From assembly GCA_003222195.1 (NCBI GenBank), contig QHVB01000030.1, positions 124,001-188,000 on the forward strand: 64,000 bases of DNA. Direction: 5' to 3'. Below are positions 9,215 to 16,925 of the stretch, one piece after another (positions within the stretch are counted from its first letter, which is position 1; every line of letters begins with the position of its first letter). Below the pieces are notes generated by a model. That model searched no databases, was not told the origin of the DNA, and worked only from the letters and a program-made list of their open reading frames with translations. Source of the stretch: Gemmatimonadota bacterium. Its GTDB lineage: Bacteria; Gemmatimonadota; Gemmatimonadetes; Gemmatimonadales; GWC2-71-9. The position numbers and the translations under genes were made by a program.

Positions 9215-10585
9215 ATGGGCGAGAGTCAGCCCCGATTCGACCGATGGAGCTTTCGGCTGCTGCTCGTCGCGGTTGGCATGGCAGCGGTTTCGCTGCTATT
9301 CCTTAGCGACTGGTACATACCCCCTATCGCAAACACGGGATTCTGGAATGGTTTCGTAGCTTTCACACTGTTGGGGATTGCTAGCGACTCCGCGTTTCTT
9401 CCCGTCCCTCGGATTTCACAGGCTCGTGTTGGCTCATCCGTCGTATTCATTCCGTTTCTTGCCTCGGTGCTGTTATTTGCTCCACCGTGGCCCATGGTAA
9501 TCGCTGGCACGACTGGGTTGGTTGCCCACTACGTAGTAAGACGCAAGAACTTGGTACGAGCAGCGTTTAACACGGCTCAATACATGCTGTTTGTTGGATT
9601 GGGCGGTTTGGTATATACCGCACTGGGCGGTCATGTTGGATTCGATGCCGTTCATGTGAACTTCACCGCGTTTGCAGCTCTGGTCCTGGTTTTCTTTGTG
9701 GTAAATCAGGGAACCGTGGCTCTCGCGGTCTCGGCGAGTACTGACATTTCAATTCGTGAAGCTTGGACGCGAATCGCCGGGGATTCGATTCTTTATGATC
9801 TTGTTTCCAGCTCGCTAGCAATCGCGCTCGCCTTTCTGTTCATCAGGTTACAAATAGTTGGGCTCGCGGTGCTTGTACTGCCGCTGTTCTTCGTGCGTCA
9901 CATGTATCAGATGAACATTCGGGCAGAGCGCGCGAACAGGGAACTTCTTGAGCTCATGGTGAAAGCAATTGAAGCTCGAGACCCTTACACCTCTGGGCAC
10001 TCGGTACGCGTTGCAGAGTACGCGCGATCAATGGCGCGTGAACTGGGATTGCCGCCGAAACATGTCGATGATATCGCGACCGCTGCTCTCTTGCATGACG
10101 TTGGCAAGATTCACGAGGACTTTGCTCCACTTCTCCGAAAGGCTGGCCGCCTCACCCCCGAAGAACGAATGCTAATGCAGGCACATCCCGTTCGTAGCGC
10201 GGACCTCGCAGGGACTATTGGAGAATTCCGTGGTAGGGTGCAAACAGACATTCGTAACCATCACGAGAACTATGATGGCACCGGCTATCCTGATGGTCTT
10301 GTGGGTGAGGGAATACCAATTGGTGCCCGAATCATCATGGTTGCGGACACGATCGATGCAATGACAACTGACCGTCCGTACAGAAAGGCACTTAGCCTTC
10401 AGAAGGCCTTGGAGGAAATGTTCAAGCATGCGGGTCGTCAGTTTGACCCGAAGCTAGTAGAACTTGTGACAAAGTCTCCAAGTATAAGGCGCCTGCTTGG
10501 GCCGCAACTGGTGTCGGAGCCACGAACAGTTCCCAGCATGGAGGCCCCTTCGAGAATTCGTGGGGGAACTCGCGCAGCTACCTGA
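9215..10585 (+). CDS. Membrane-anchored HD-GYP domain protein, predicted c-di-GMP phosphodiesterase
   Basis: HD-GYP domains hydrolyse c-di-GMP. With the start at 9215 (GGAAGGG six to seven bases upstream) the protein has 456 residues: about six to seven membrane segments in residues 10-235 forming a membrane sensor, a short helix with ERANRELLELMVKAIEARD, then the HD-GYP domain. Catalytic residues are intact: HSVRVAEYAR, the HD pair in HDVGK (294-298), HHENYDGTGYP from H349. The C-terminus is Arg/Ser-rich. A longer frame to 9122 lacks a ribosome binding site. The gene is visibly richer in A+T than the genes to its left, suggesting transfer. It is the only phosphodiesterase candidate near the cyclase at 5744. 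Confidence 0.9.
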   Translation: MGESQPRFDRWSFRLLLVAVGMAAVSLLFLSDWYIPPIANTGFWNGFVAFTLLGIASDSAFLPVPRISQARVGSSVVFIPFLASVLLFAPPWPMVIAGTTGLVAHYVVRRKNLVRAAFNTAQYMLFVGLGGLVYTALGGHVGFDAVHVNFTAFAALVLVFFVVNQGTVALAVSASTDISIREAWTRIAGDSILYDLVSSSLAIALAFLFIRLQIVGLAVLVLPLFFVRHMYQMNIRAERANRELLELMVKAIEARDPYTSGHSVRVAEYARSMARELGLPPKHVDDIATAALLHDVGKIHEDFAPLLRKAGRLTPEERMLMQAHPVRSADLAGTIGEFRGRVQTDIRNHHENYDGTGYPDGLVGEGIPIGARIIMVADTIDAMTTDRPYRKALSLQKALEEMFKHAGRQFDPKLVELVTKSPSIRRLLGPQLVSEPRTVPSMEAPSRIRGGTRAAT

Positions 10586-10750
10586 CCAACGCAGCGGACT
10601 GAAAATGCGTCCCTGGCTCGACACACCTCGATCCTTCTCGCGTTAACTCGTTGATTCTCGCCGCTGGTTCTGACCAAGCCGTCCCATGCTGTTCACGCTG
10701 TACCAAGCTGTTTCGAGTGTGAGTCCCGCTGTTTGTCCCGCTGTCGTGCC
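10586..10750. other. Gap between convergent genes with a tRNA-arm-like fragment
   Basis: No gene seen. The string CGGACTGAAAATGCG near 10593-10608 followed by CCCTGGCTCGA resembles a degraded tRNA anticodon arm and T arm, the kind of remnant left at integration sites. The right part has several GCTGT words spaced 5-15 bases apart. No complete tRNA can be folded from it. Confidence 0.25.
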
Positions 10751-11287
10751 CTAGGGCTTCACGCGGAGGCCCTTCAGAAGGTCGTCGAGCCGTTTCAGTC
10801 GAGCATTCAGATCGGGGTCGTTAGTGTCCATCGTCCCACGCTCGTCGCGTTCCTTCGTCACAATGGCCATAGCAAAGAACACCCTGACCACTTCCCGGGC
10901 TTCTCGGCGAAGGTCGCTGGAAGCTTGTGGGGCCTCACTGGCCATCGTCGTCAGCCAGGTGGCCATCAAATCCCCGGGTGTGGAACCCCTCATGGTCAGA
11001 CGCCTCAAGAGCGTCTTCACGTCCTGGCCTTGGCGTTCCTGTTGAATTTGTAGCGACGCCTGCGTCGCCAGAGCGCGAATGTGGTCATCAATAGCCTTCG
11101 TTTCATCTCTGCGCTCGTCGCCGTGTCTGAAGTACTCCAGAGAACCAATGAGTACGGCAAGGACGACGGCCAGGTCCGCAATGACGTGCAGCGTGTCGGG
11201 GATGACGTGCAGCAGGTCGGGGTGCAAGATGGCCGACACGACCACGAGCAAGAGCAAGGCGGCTGCTGCTATCAGAGCGCGGTTCAT
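10751..11287 (-). CDS. Small membrane protein with cytoplasmic helical domain, last gene of the nuclease operon
   Basis: 178 residues, unknown. Two hydrophobic helices at the N-terminus (ALIAAAALLLLVVVSAIL and a second around HVIADLAVVLAVLIGSLEYF) are followed by a charged, mostly helical part with Arg/Glu/Asp-rich stretches that may be a coiled coil. There is no recognisable catalytic motif. The start ATG at 11287 lies 11 bases after the stop of the zinc-finger-like gene, in the same direction, so the genes form an operon with the PD-(D/E)XK protein. A membrane-anchored effector or scaffold would fit, but nothing in the sequence proves it. Confidence 0.7.
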   Translation of the reverse strand: MNRALIAAAALLLLVVVSAILHPDLLHVIPDTLHVIADLAVVLAVLIGSLEYFRHGDERRDETKAIDDHIRALATQASLQIQQERQGQDVKTLLRRLTMRGSTPGDLMATWLTTMASEAPQASSDLRREAREVVRVFFAMAIVTKERDERGTMDTNDPDLNARLKRLDDLLKGLRVKP

Positions 11288-11298
11288 GTCGGTGGCGC

Positions 11299-11472
11299 TT
11301 AGTCGTCGAGCTTCGCCTCTTGAGGCAACGTAGTCCGGATGGTCAACGTGAGCCGCTCAGATGCGGCGGCCAGCTTGGACTCTTCCCAGTCCCGTGAAGC
11401 ACCACTCAGCGGTGCTGGTTCAAACGTCAACGGTGCGTGACAGATCGGACAGGACCGCTCTACGCCGCTCAC
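11299..11472 (-). CDS. 57-residue protein with a CPIC motif
   Basis: Very small protein, unknown. GTG at 11472 overlaps the stop of the upstream nuclease-like gene (GTGA), and this fixes the start; a longer frame would only be a shadow of the nuclease. The N-terminus holds CPICHAPL, half of a zinc ribbon; the second Cys pair is missing, so metal binding would need a partner or a dimer. The rest is acidic and helical (DWEESKLAAASERLTLTIRT). The tight coupling to its neighbours supports its being a real gene. Confidence 0.6.
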   Translation of the reverse strand: MSGVERSCPICHAPLTFEPAPLSGASRDWEESKLAAASERLTLTIRTTLPQEAKLDD

Positions 11473-12218
11473 TGACCACCCGCTTCCCGAACCTCGTAGT
11501 TGACGGTCGAGTTCTCGCGTTCCGCGTTTGCTGCCCTGACGGTGAGCATGAGCGGGTGCTTGCCCGGTCGTGTGCTGTTCTTGACCTTGCAGGCCAGGTC
11601 CACTTCCCACTTGTCGCCGCCATCTATCGTCGCCCGCTGCGCTCGCGCCTTTGACTTTTGAGGCGCAGAGAACGCACCGGCTGGCACCATCGACACCTCG
11701 ACGTTGACCGCAGTCTTCTCGCCCATGTTGAACACGGCGGCATGGTAGCGTGCCTCGCCTCCGGGATACACGACTGCGGAGTACCCACCAGCGAGACTGA
11801 GCCTCGCGGGCTTTAGTCGCTTCGACTTCGCCAGCCAGTGAAGCTCTCCCGTATCACTCACGGCCAAAAGTCCTACGCCGAGACTGGCGGACAGAGCCAG
11901 CACGTCCTCCGACATGAAGACCTTCGGCCCGCAGACGTACATCTCGTCCACTTCAAAGAGACGAAGGAGCGCTTGGCTCTTGGTGAGATCGTCGAGCAAC
12001 CCGCGAGCCGTGAACTTGACCTCGACGCCTTTCCGAACACCGTCCGCGACCGCAAGCATGTCGAGCCGGTGTCGGCTACCGACCGGCACCTCGCGCTGAA
12101 CATCGTGGCCCGCTTGATGGAGAGCCTTCTGCACGAAGTCTGCGAACTCACGCTCGTTGCGGAACATAGTCTGGGAATTATCGCTGCGAGCGGCGGCGAT
12201 CACCAGCGACTCAAGCAC
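11469..12218 (-). CDS. PD-(D/E)XK nuclease-like protein with a C-terminal beta domain
   Basis: 249 residues. Residues 18-115 look like a restriction-endonuclease fold: ERE helix (22-24), RLDMLAVADG with Asp53, then VEVKF with Glu66 and Lys68, the D...ExK active-site pattern, followed by a helix and a short strand region (VDEMYVCGP). The same N-terminal domain is seen in type IV restriction enzymes and in Holliday-junction-type nucleases. Residues 130-249 are rich in beta strands and lack known motifs, possibly an immunoglobulin-like or DNA-binding module. Start: GTG 12218 or ATG 12167; neither has a strong ribosome binding site. It lies in a minus-strand operon in the accessory region, so a defence role is plausible but unproven. 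Confidence 0.72.
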   Translation of the reverse strand: MLESLVIAAARSDNSQTMFRNEREFADFVQKALHQAGHDVQREVPVGSRHRLDMLAVADGVRKGVEVKFTARGLLDDLTKSQALLRLFEVDEMYVCGPKVFMSEDVLALSASLGVGLLAVSDTGELHWLAKSKRLKPARLSLAGGYSAVVYPGGEARYHAAVFNMGEKTAVNVEVSMVPAGAFSAPQKSKARAQRATIDGGDKWEVDLACKVKNSTRPGKHPLMLTVRAANAERENSTVNYEVREAGGQ

Positions 12219-12244
12219 GTCGATGTACCCTGAGGCGAGCTACC

Positions 12245-12436
12245 TCATTGCTGACAGGGCCGGCCAGCCACGCGGATCGCTACCTTTTTAAGCGCCTCGC
12301 TCGTCCTGACGCACCTCTCCAGTAGCTCAGCGGCAACCGGCACCTCGGTCCCATCGAGCGGCTTGTCTCCGCGTTCGTCGAGGTAAGCCTGAACAGCCGG
12401 AAAAGCGGCATCGAGCGGAATGAGTACGACCTGCAT
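12245..12436 (-). CDS. Small protein at the head of the nuclease operon
   Basis: 63 residues, unknown. ATG at 12436 is preferred over TTG at 12445. The sequence MQVVLIPLDAAFPAVQAYLDERG... is acidic, with a helix ELLERCVRTSEALKKVAIRV near the end. There is no membrane segment. It ends 26 bases before the nuclease-like gene starts, on the same strand. It could be an antitoxin-like or regulatory protein; no motif supports a firm call. Confidence 0.5.
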   Translation of the reverse strand: MQVVLIPLDAAFPAVQAYLDERGDKPLDGTEVPVAAELLERCVRTSEALKKVAIRVAGRPCQQ

Positions 12437-12652
12437 GACTTTCAACGCTAGGACACTGCATCAACCAGTCGTCAACGCTACGCCTTCTTAGGCGGGCATT
12501 ATTTGGCCGGGCTGGTTGTTTACGAACGCAGAATGGACCTAGCGCGTCTCCGAGCCGAGTACCACCTTGGCACGATCAAACGCCTACTGCTCACTAGGGG
12601 AGAATTTGAGGCGCCTTGAAGCCGTAGCCGATTTGGCAGAGATCGTCGGTAA

Positions 12653-13667
12653 ATGACGACGACGCCCGAGCAAATCGATCAGTGGCGCCAATCGCCCTCT
12701 GAACATGAGCGCCTAGAGTTCAAAGAGGCAAAGAACCAGTTCGACAACCGCAAGCTGTACGAGTACTGCGTGGCAATCGCCAACGAGGGAGGTGGCCGCC
12801 TCCTGCTGGGCGTATCTAACGTGCCGCCTCGTCAGGTTGTCGGATCACAGGCTTTTAATGACGTAGTCGTCATGGCGGAAAAGGTCTTCCAGACGGTCGG
12901 GTTTCGCGTGGACATGGAGGAGGTCCAACACCCGGATGGCCGAGTCGTTGTCTGTCACGTTCCGTCCCGGCCCCGGGGGAGCGCCTACCACCTAGCGGGG
13001 AAGTACTTGATGCGTTCTGGAGAATCCCTCGTCCCTATGTCGGAAGACCGGCTCCGGGTGATTTTCGATGAAGGACGGCCAGACTGGCTCACGGAAGCAG
13101 CGCGAACAGGTTTGGCAGATGCCGCTGTTGTCGACCTGCTCGATACGCAAGCCTATTTCGAACTGCTGAAGCTACCGTACCCCGCTACGCGTCAGGGCGT
13201 CATCGATCGTTTGATTCGGGAACATCTGATTCTGGACAATGGCGGCGCATTCACCATCACCAACCTTGGTGCACTCCTGTTCGCAAAGCGATTCGATGAA
13301 TTCGGTGATCTTGCAAGGAAGCGGTATCGATAAAGTCGTGGATGCAGCCGAGGTCTTCCAGCTTCCAGCGCCCGAGTTTCGAGTGGACAACGTGAGGACA
13401 ACTTGCGTCCTCTACGGCCAGCGATCCTTCGCCCGAATGAGCCGGGAGGACCGTATTCGGGCGTGCTACCAACACGCATGTTTGCGTTACGTTCTGCGGG
13501 ATACGATGAGCAACCAGTCGCTGCGTAATCGGTTTGGCTTGCCCGATGAGAGAGCGGAGACGGTCTCGCGGATTCTCCGAGACACACTGGATGCGCGGCT
13601 GGTCAAACTGGAGGACCCAGCGAGCGGTTCAAAAAAGTACGCTCGCTACGTGCCCTTCTGGGCTTGA
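12653..13667 (+). pseudogene. Broken AlbA_2 (Schlafen-like) ATP-binding protein with internal deletion
   Basis: Two pieces of one family are joined out of frame. 12653-13333 codes an N-terminal AlbA_2 domain (ESHERLEFKEAK-type start, IANEGGGRLLLGVSN) plus a winged-helix part ending in FGDLARK and a stop. From about 13324 the +1 frame codes the family's C-terminal region: GSGIDKVVDAAEVFQLPAPEF, ARMSREDRIRACYQHACLRY, a helix-turn-helix NQSLRNRFGLPDERAETVSRIL. The middle section expected between these is missing, so a deletion of perhaps 150-200 residues fused them near 13320. Intact relatives are about 450-500 residues long. Whether the N-terminal piece is still made is unknown. Confidence 0.75.
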
Positions 13668-13847
13668 CGATTATTTAGATTCGAACCTGTAACTAGCGGG
13701 TTCGGAAACCTAAGTGCTTATCTGTGAAGTAGATACATATTTTGGCCCATTTTGGTCATCGTTGGCTCACGCCGGACTGCTCCTCACTATCCTCGACAGA
13801 GTAAACATTACTTCGATTCGGGATGAGACCATTACAGAGGACCAGCG
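13668..13847. other. Intergenic stretch with a small hairpin
   Basis: No gene seen in this part of the 326-base gap. CGAACC (13682-13687) can pair with GGTTCG (13699-13704), a weak terminator candidate for the broken AlbA_2 gene without a T-run. The rest is visibly A+T-richer than the window average and may contain a promoter for what follows. Confidence 0.35.
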
Positions 13848-13952
13848 GTGACGATCTCAGTCGTTGAGATTCGGCCAGGACGTTGGGCCTACATGATCGA
13901 CGGGAAGTTTTCCGCTGATCTCTACGCTGCCCACCTCGCTGCGGTGGCATAG
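13848..13952 (+). CDS. Possible 34-residue small protein
   Basis: GTG at 13848 with AGAGG about eight bases upstream opens a 34-codon frame ending at TAG 13950-13952. The product (MTISVVEIRPGRWAYMIDGK then FSADLYAAHLAAVA) looks like a small beta-hairpin plus helix, with ordinary amino-acid use. It is too short for a family call and could be a truncated fragment. Just after it lies a T-arm-like string at 13953-13978. Confidence 0.35.
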   Translation: MTISVVEIRPGRWAYMIDGKFSADLYAAHLAAVA

Positions 13953-13993
13953 CTGAGCAGGAGGGCTCGAACCCCCCTGCTTCTCTCTTCGAT

Positions 13994-15142
13994 ATGCCCA
14001 AGAGCGCGCCCGCCCTAATTGAGCCCGCCCTTCTGATATGGGGCCGGAAGGTTGCTCGATTGACGGTTGAGGACGCGGCTAAGAAGACTCACGTTAAGGC
14101 GGAGCAACTCGAAGCATGGGAGCGCGGCAAGGGTCACCCAACAGTCAAGCAGCTTAGGGCGCTCGCGCACGTCTATCAGCAATCCTTCGCTGCCTTCTAT
14201 CTACCTGTACCGCCCCTAGAAGAGGTAGCGGTTCCGCCTGACCGTCGTCGGCTCCCAAGTGACCAACTTGAGCAGCTATCTCCAGCCGCCGCTTTGGACC
14301 TCAGGACAGCTTGGGAGCACCGTGAAATAGTGCTCGAACTGCTTCGAGATCAAGGACAGACTCCGATAGCCGTTGAGGCCGTCGCTTCCACGGACGAGAA
14401 CCCAGAAAGCGTTGGAGAGAAAGTTCGGAAGGTTCTCAGGATCAGCTACGAAGTGCAGAAGGAATGGCGAGACAAGCGAGTTGCGTTCAATGCGTGGCGA
14501 GACGCAGCGGGGGAGGCAGGCGTTCTCGTTTTTCAGGCCACTAATGTCCCTGTTGCCGAGTTGCGCGGCTATTCAATCAGCGTTGACCCTCTTCCGGTAG
14601 TTGTTGTCAATCGAAAGGACAGCTACGCCGGTCGTAGCTTCACCTTGCTACACGAGATGACGCATATCCTCCTTCGCTCGGGCGGACTATGTGATCTCGA
14701 AGGCGAGCAAGCAATAGAAATTTTCTGCAATCACGCGGCGGGTGCGGCACTGGTGCCGTCTGGGTCTCTCCTCAAGGAACAAACCGTCCTGGCCCACGGG
14801 GAGAGCCCGGAGTGGGAAGACGAGGAAATTGAAATACTCGCGCAGACATACAGCGTCAGCGAAGAGGTATTGGTCAGGCGCCTTCTTACCCTGAGACTCA
14901 CCACAAAGACCTTCTACGAAAAGAAGCGCCGTCAGTACCTTGACGAATTTGCGCGGCTCCCCAAGAAGAAGGGCTTCGTCTCCCCTGCCGTGGACGCGGT
15001 AAGCGCATTGGGCAAGCCCTACGTGCGGCTCGTTCTGGATGCGTTCCGATCCTTGAAACTGACTGCGAACGATGTGGCTGACTATCTGGGCGTGCGACTC
15101 AAACACCTGGACGCGGTAGGTCACGCCGTCGAAGGTGAGTGA
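13994..15142 (+). CDS. ImmA/IrrE-type metallopeptidase with N-terminal HTH, likely antitoxin partner
   Basis: 382 residues. Residues 15-75 are an Xre-type helix-turn-helix (TVEDAAKKTHVKAEQLEAWE). Residues 150-260 are a COG2856 metallopeptidase: LLHEMTHILL holds the zinc motif HExxH with H220 and H224. The C-terminal 80 residues include a second short helical repeat (VRLVLDAFRSLKLTANDVADYL). Proteins of this arrangement act as DNA-binding, proteolysis-controlled regulators, often paired with a DUF4411 PIN toxin, which is exactly what follows nine bases downstream. ATG at 13994 is the first in the frame; no strong ribosome binding site is visible. Clearly part of the accessory region. Confidence 0.88.
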   Translation: MPKSAPALIEPALLIWGRKVARLTVEDAAKKTHVKAEQLEAWERGKGHPTVKQLRALAHVYQQSFAAFYLPVPPLEEVAVPPDRRRLPSDQLEQLSPAAALDLRTAWEHREIVLELLRDQGQTPIAVEAVASTDENPESVGEKVRKVLRISYEVQKEWRDKRVAFNAWRDAAGEAGVLVFQATNVPVAELRGYSISVDPLPVVVVNRKDSYAGRSFTLLHEMTHILLRSGGLCDLEGEQAIEIFCNHAAGAALVPSGSLLKEQTVLAHGESPEWEDEEIEILAQTYSVSEEVLVRRLLTLRLTTKTFYEKKRRQYLDEFARLPKKKGFVSPAVDAVSALGKPYVRLVLDAFRSLKLTANDVADYLGVRLKHLDAVGHAVEGE

Positions 15143-15151
15143 TTCCACACC

Positions 15152-15628
15152 ATGGGGTCACTCTTCGCGAAATACATCGTGGACACGTCTTCCTTCACAT
15201 CACTGCAACGCACATACCCAAGAGACGTTCTCCCTGGCGTGTGGACACTCGTTGACAAACTCTCGCGGAACGGTGTGCTCCTATCGGTCGAAGACGTGTT
15301 CGAGGAATTGAAGGGGCAGGACGATGAAGTCTTCAAGTGGGCGAAGAAGAATAAGTCAATCTTCTTACCACTCGACGAGGCCATACAGGTACAGGCAAGG
15401 GCGATTCTAGCGGAGCGGCCTAATCTTGTGGACCTCAAGCGGAGAAAGTCAGGGGCCGATCCGTTTGTAATCGCCGCAGCCGCCGTCTATTCTTGCGCGG
15501 TCGTCACAGAGGAAAAACCGAGCGGAGGCCCTCCGAAGGTAAAGATTCCAGATGTGTGCAAGCACTTCAACATCGGGTGCATCACGGTGCTGGACATGCT
15601 GCGAGACGAGGGCTTAAGACTCAAATGA
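15152..15628 (+). CDS. PIN-like DUF4411 protein, probable toxin of a toxin-antitoxin pair
   Basis: 158 residues. The start KYIVDTSSF carries the first PIN-domain acidic residue, LSVEDVFEEL the second, and SGADPFVIAAAAVYSCAVVTEE the third and fourth, in the order typical of PIN ribonucleases; KIPDVCKHFNIGCITVLDML is the DUF4411 ending. The gene follows the HTH-ImmA gene by nine bases, as in known pairs. Expected role: RNA cleavage held in check by its partner. The active-site acids appear intact, so the toxin may be functional. No terminator is evident before the repeat downstream. Confidence 0.85.
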   Translation: MGSLFAKYIVDTSSFTSLQRTYPRDVLPGVWTLVDKLSRNGVLLSVEDVFEELKGQDDEVFKWAKKNKSIFLPLDEAIQVQARAILAERPNLVDLKRRKSGADPFVIAAAAVYSCAVVTEEKPSGGPPKVKIPDVCKHFNIGCITVLDMLRDEGLRLK

Positions 15629-15734
15629 CAAGCCAAGGAGGCGCTTTGGAGAACCAACGAAGCGAACTGGGGCAACGGGGACGCGACTCAGCTGGCGAGG
15701 AAGGGGATTATGACAAAAAAATGAGACGCCCGGC

Positions 15735-15830
15735 GTCATCCTGAGCGAGCGCGCGGCACGCGCGCGAAGCGAAGGATCTGCTTGTCGTAGGATCTGCTGG
15801 TCATAGGCCCGCGCCCAGAGAAGGATCTTG
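15735..15830. repeat. Dispersed repeat of the GTCATCCTGAG...AAGGATCT type
   Basis: Starts with GTCATCCTGAGCGAGCG, continues into a GCGCGC-rich dyad and GCGAAGCGAAGGATCTG, and then repeats AGGATCTG/AGGATCTT twice more. I recall this motif as a widespread intergenic repeat in several environmental phyla. It lies between the PIN gene and the convergent DUF6174 gene, near the right edge of the accessory region. Confidence 0.65.
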
Positions 15831-15857
15831 TTGGATCGCACACCACTTCTTCTGCTG

Positions 15858-16325
15858 CTAAGGCGTGGGGACCAGATTCCGCGCGATTTGGTCCGCATCA
15901 GCATCCTGGATGCCTGGTTTCGCGAACGTGCTAATGCGGGTCGGATATCCCAACTGCGGATCAAATTCTACGATCACGTCTCGCACCCAATCGTCGCGCT
16001 GGTAGCGCTCTATCCGGGCGAACAAGCCGTCTACCGTCGTAAACGAAGTCCAGTCTTGGGGCGAGAGCGCGGAGTCGTTGGCCACGCGAACAACCCCGAC
16101 CACCTGCCCGTTGCTCACCGCAACTCGCGCCCATTGGCGCACGATGTCCGGGCACTCGCCGCAGCTTATCACGAAGTCGTACGTGTATGCCTGGAACGGC
16201 CGAGCTGCCCAACGAGCCTTCGCCCTACCGAGGGCGAGAACCTCGCTATTGGATAACGGCGAGGAGCACGCCGCGAGCAGACAGCTCAATACTCCGATTA
16301 GGAGAACCCGAGTGTGCCGCGGCAT
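15858..16325 (-). CDS. DUF6174-like lipoprotein
   Basis: 155 residues. Signal peptide with lipobox LLAAC (residues about 16-20), then a compact domain: ARPFQAYTYDFVISCGECPD, RVAVSNGQVVGVV, TTVDGLFARIERY and DVIVEFDPQLGYPTRISTF. These match the DUF6174 family of small secreted proteins, whose function is unknown. The Cys pair CGEC could form a disulfide. It reads toward the accessory region and its own gene looks somewhat less GC-rich than the core genes. Start ATG at 16325. Confidence 0.8.
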   Translation of the reverse strand: MPRHTRVLLIGVLSCLLAACSSPLSNSEVLALGRAKARWAARPFQAYTYDFVISCGECPDIVRQWARVAVSNGQVVGVVRVANDSALSPQDWTSFTTVDGLFARIERYQRDDWVRDVIVEFDPQLGYPTRISTFAKPGIQDADADQIARNLVPTP

Positions 16326-16380
16326 GGCGCCCTGAATGAGAATCCGAACTAGATACCCTCGGCCCTACCCACCGGGTCAC

Positions 16381-16902
16381 CTAACGCGCCGCCTTCCGCA
16401 GCTCCCCAAATGCGTCAGTCAGCTCAGGCAGTTGATGATTGGCATTGAGGCCGCTGGGCTGAGGTAGCAACCACAACCGCGCCGGCCCGAGGCGCTCCGG
16501 CTGCGGACCGATCATGGCCCGCGGCCGCCCGAACGCCACGCGATACGCCCCGATCCCTACCACCGCCACCCACTTCGGCCGATAGCGCTGCACCTTCCGT
16601 TCGAGCCGCCGCGCGCCGGCCACGAACTCCTCCCTGGCCAGCTCGGCCGCCGTCGCGGTCGCGCGCGCCACGAGATTCGTGATCCCGTAGCCGCGCTCCA
16701 GCAGCTCCCGCTCTTCCCATGGCGCGAGCACGCGATCGGTGAACGCGGCGCGCTGCAGCACCGGCCAGAACCGGTTGCCAGGCCGTGCGAAGTGGTGACC
16801 GGTCGCGCCGGAGTAGAGACCGGGATTGATGCCGCAGAACAACACCCGCAACCCCCGCGCGATCACATCCGGCACCGTGCGACCCGCCGCCGCGAGCACC
16901 AC
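16381..16902 (-). CDS. mug: Mismatch-specific uracil-DNA glycosylase (Mug/TDG family)
   Basis: Removes uracil or thymine from G/U and G/T mismatches, starting base excision repair. 173 residues, near the normal Mug length. Motif 1 LFCGINPGLYSG with the catalytic Asn is present, followed by HHFARPGNRFWP, the family segment YGITNLV and motif 2 PQPSGLNANHQ. The start GTG at 16902 lies 23 bases after the stop of the DUF1080 gene upstream, so they may share a transcript. Nothing odd is seen. Confidence 0.9.
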   Translation of the reverse strand: MVLAAAGRTVPDVIARGLRVLFCGINPGLYSGATGHHFARPGNRFWPVLQRAAFTDRVLAPWEERELLERGYGITNLVARATATAAELAREEFVAGARRLERKVQRYRPKWVAVVGIGAYRVAFGRPRAMIGPQPERLGPARLWLLPQPSGLNANHQLPELTDAFGELRKAAR

Positions 16903-16925
16903 GGCGCGGGTCGGACGCTCAGGGG

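Noticed and set aside
12530..12616. 28-codon frame starting ATG at 12533 before the AlbA_2 gene
   Set aside because: No ribosome binding site and no recognisable composition; probably chance.
13953..13978. Complete tRNA on the minus strand
   Set aside because: Only a T-arm-like hairpin can be drawn; no acceptor, D arm or anticodon arm fits.
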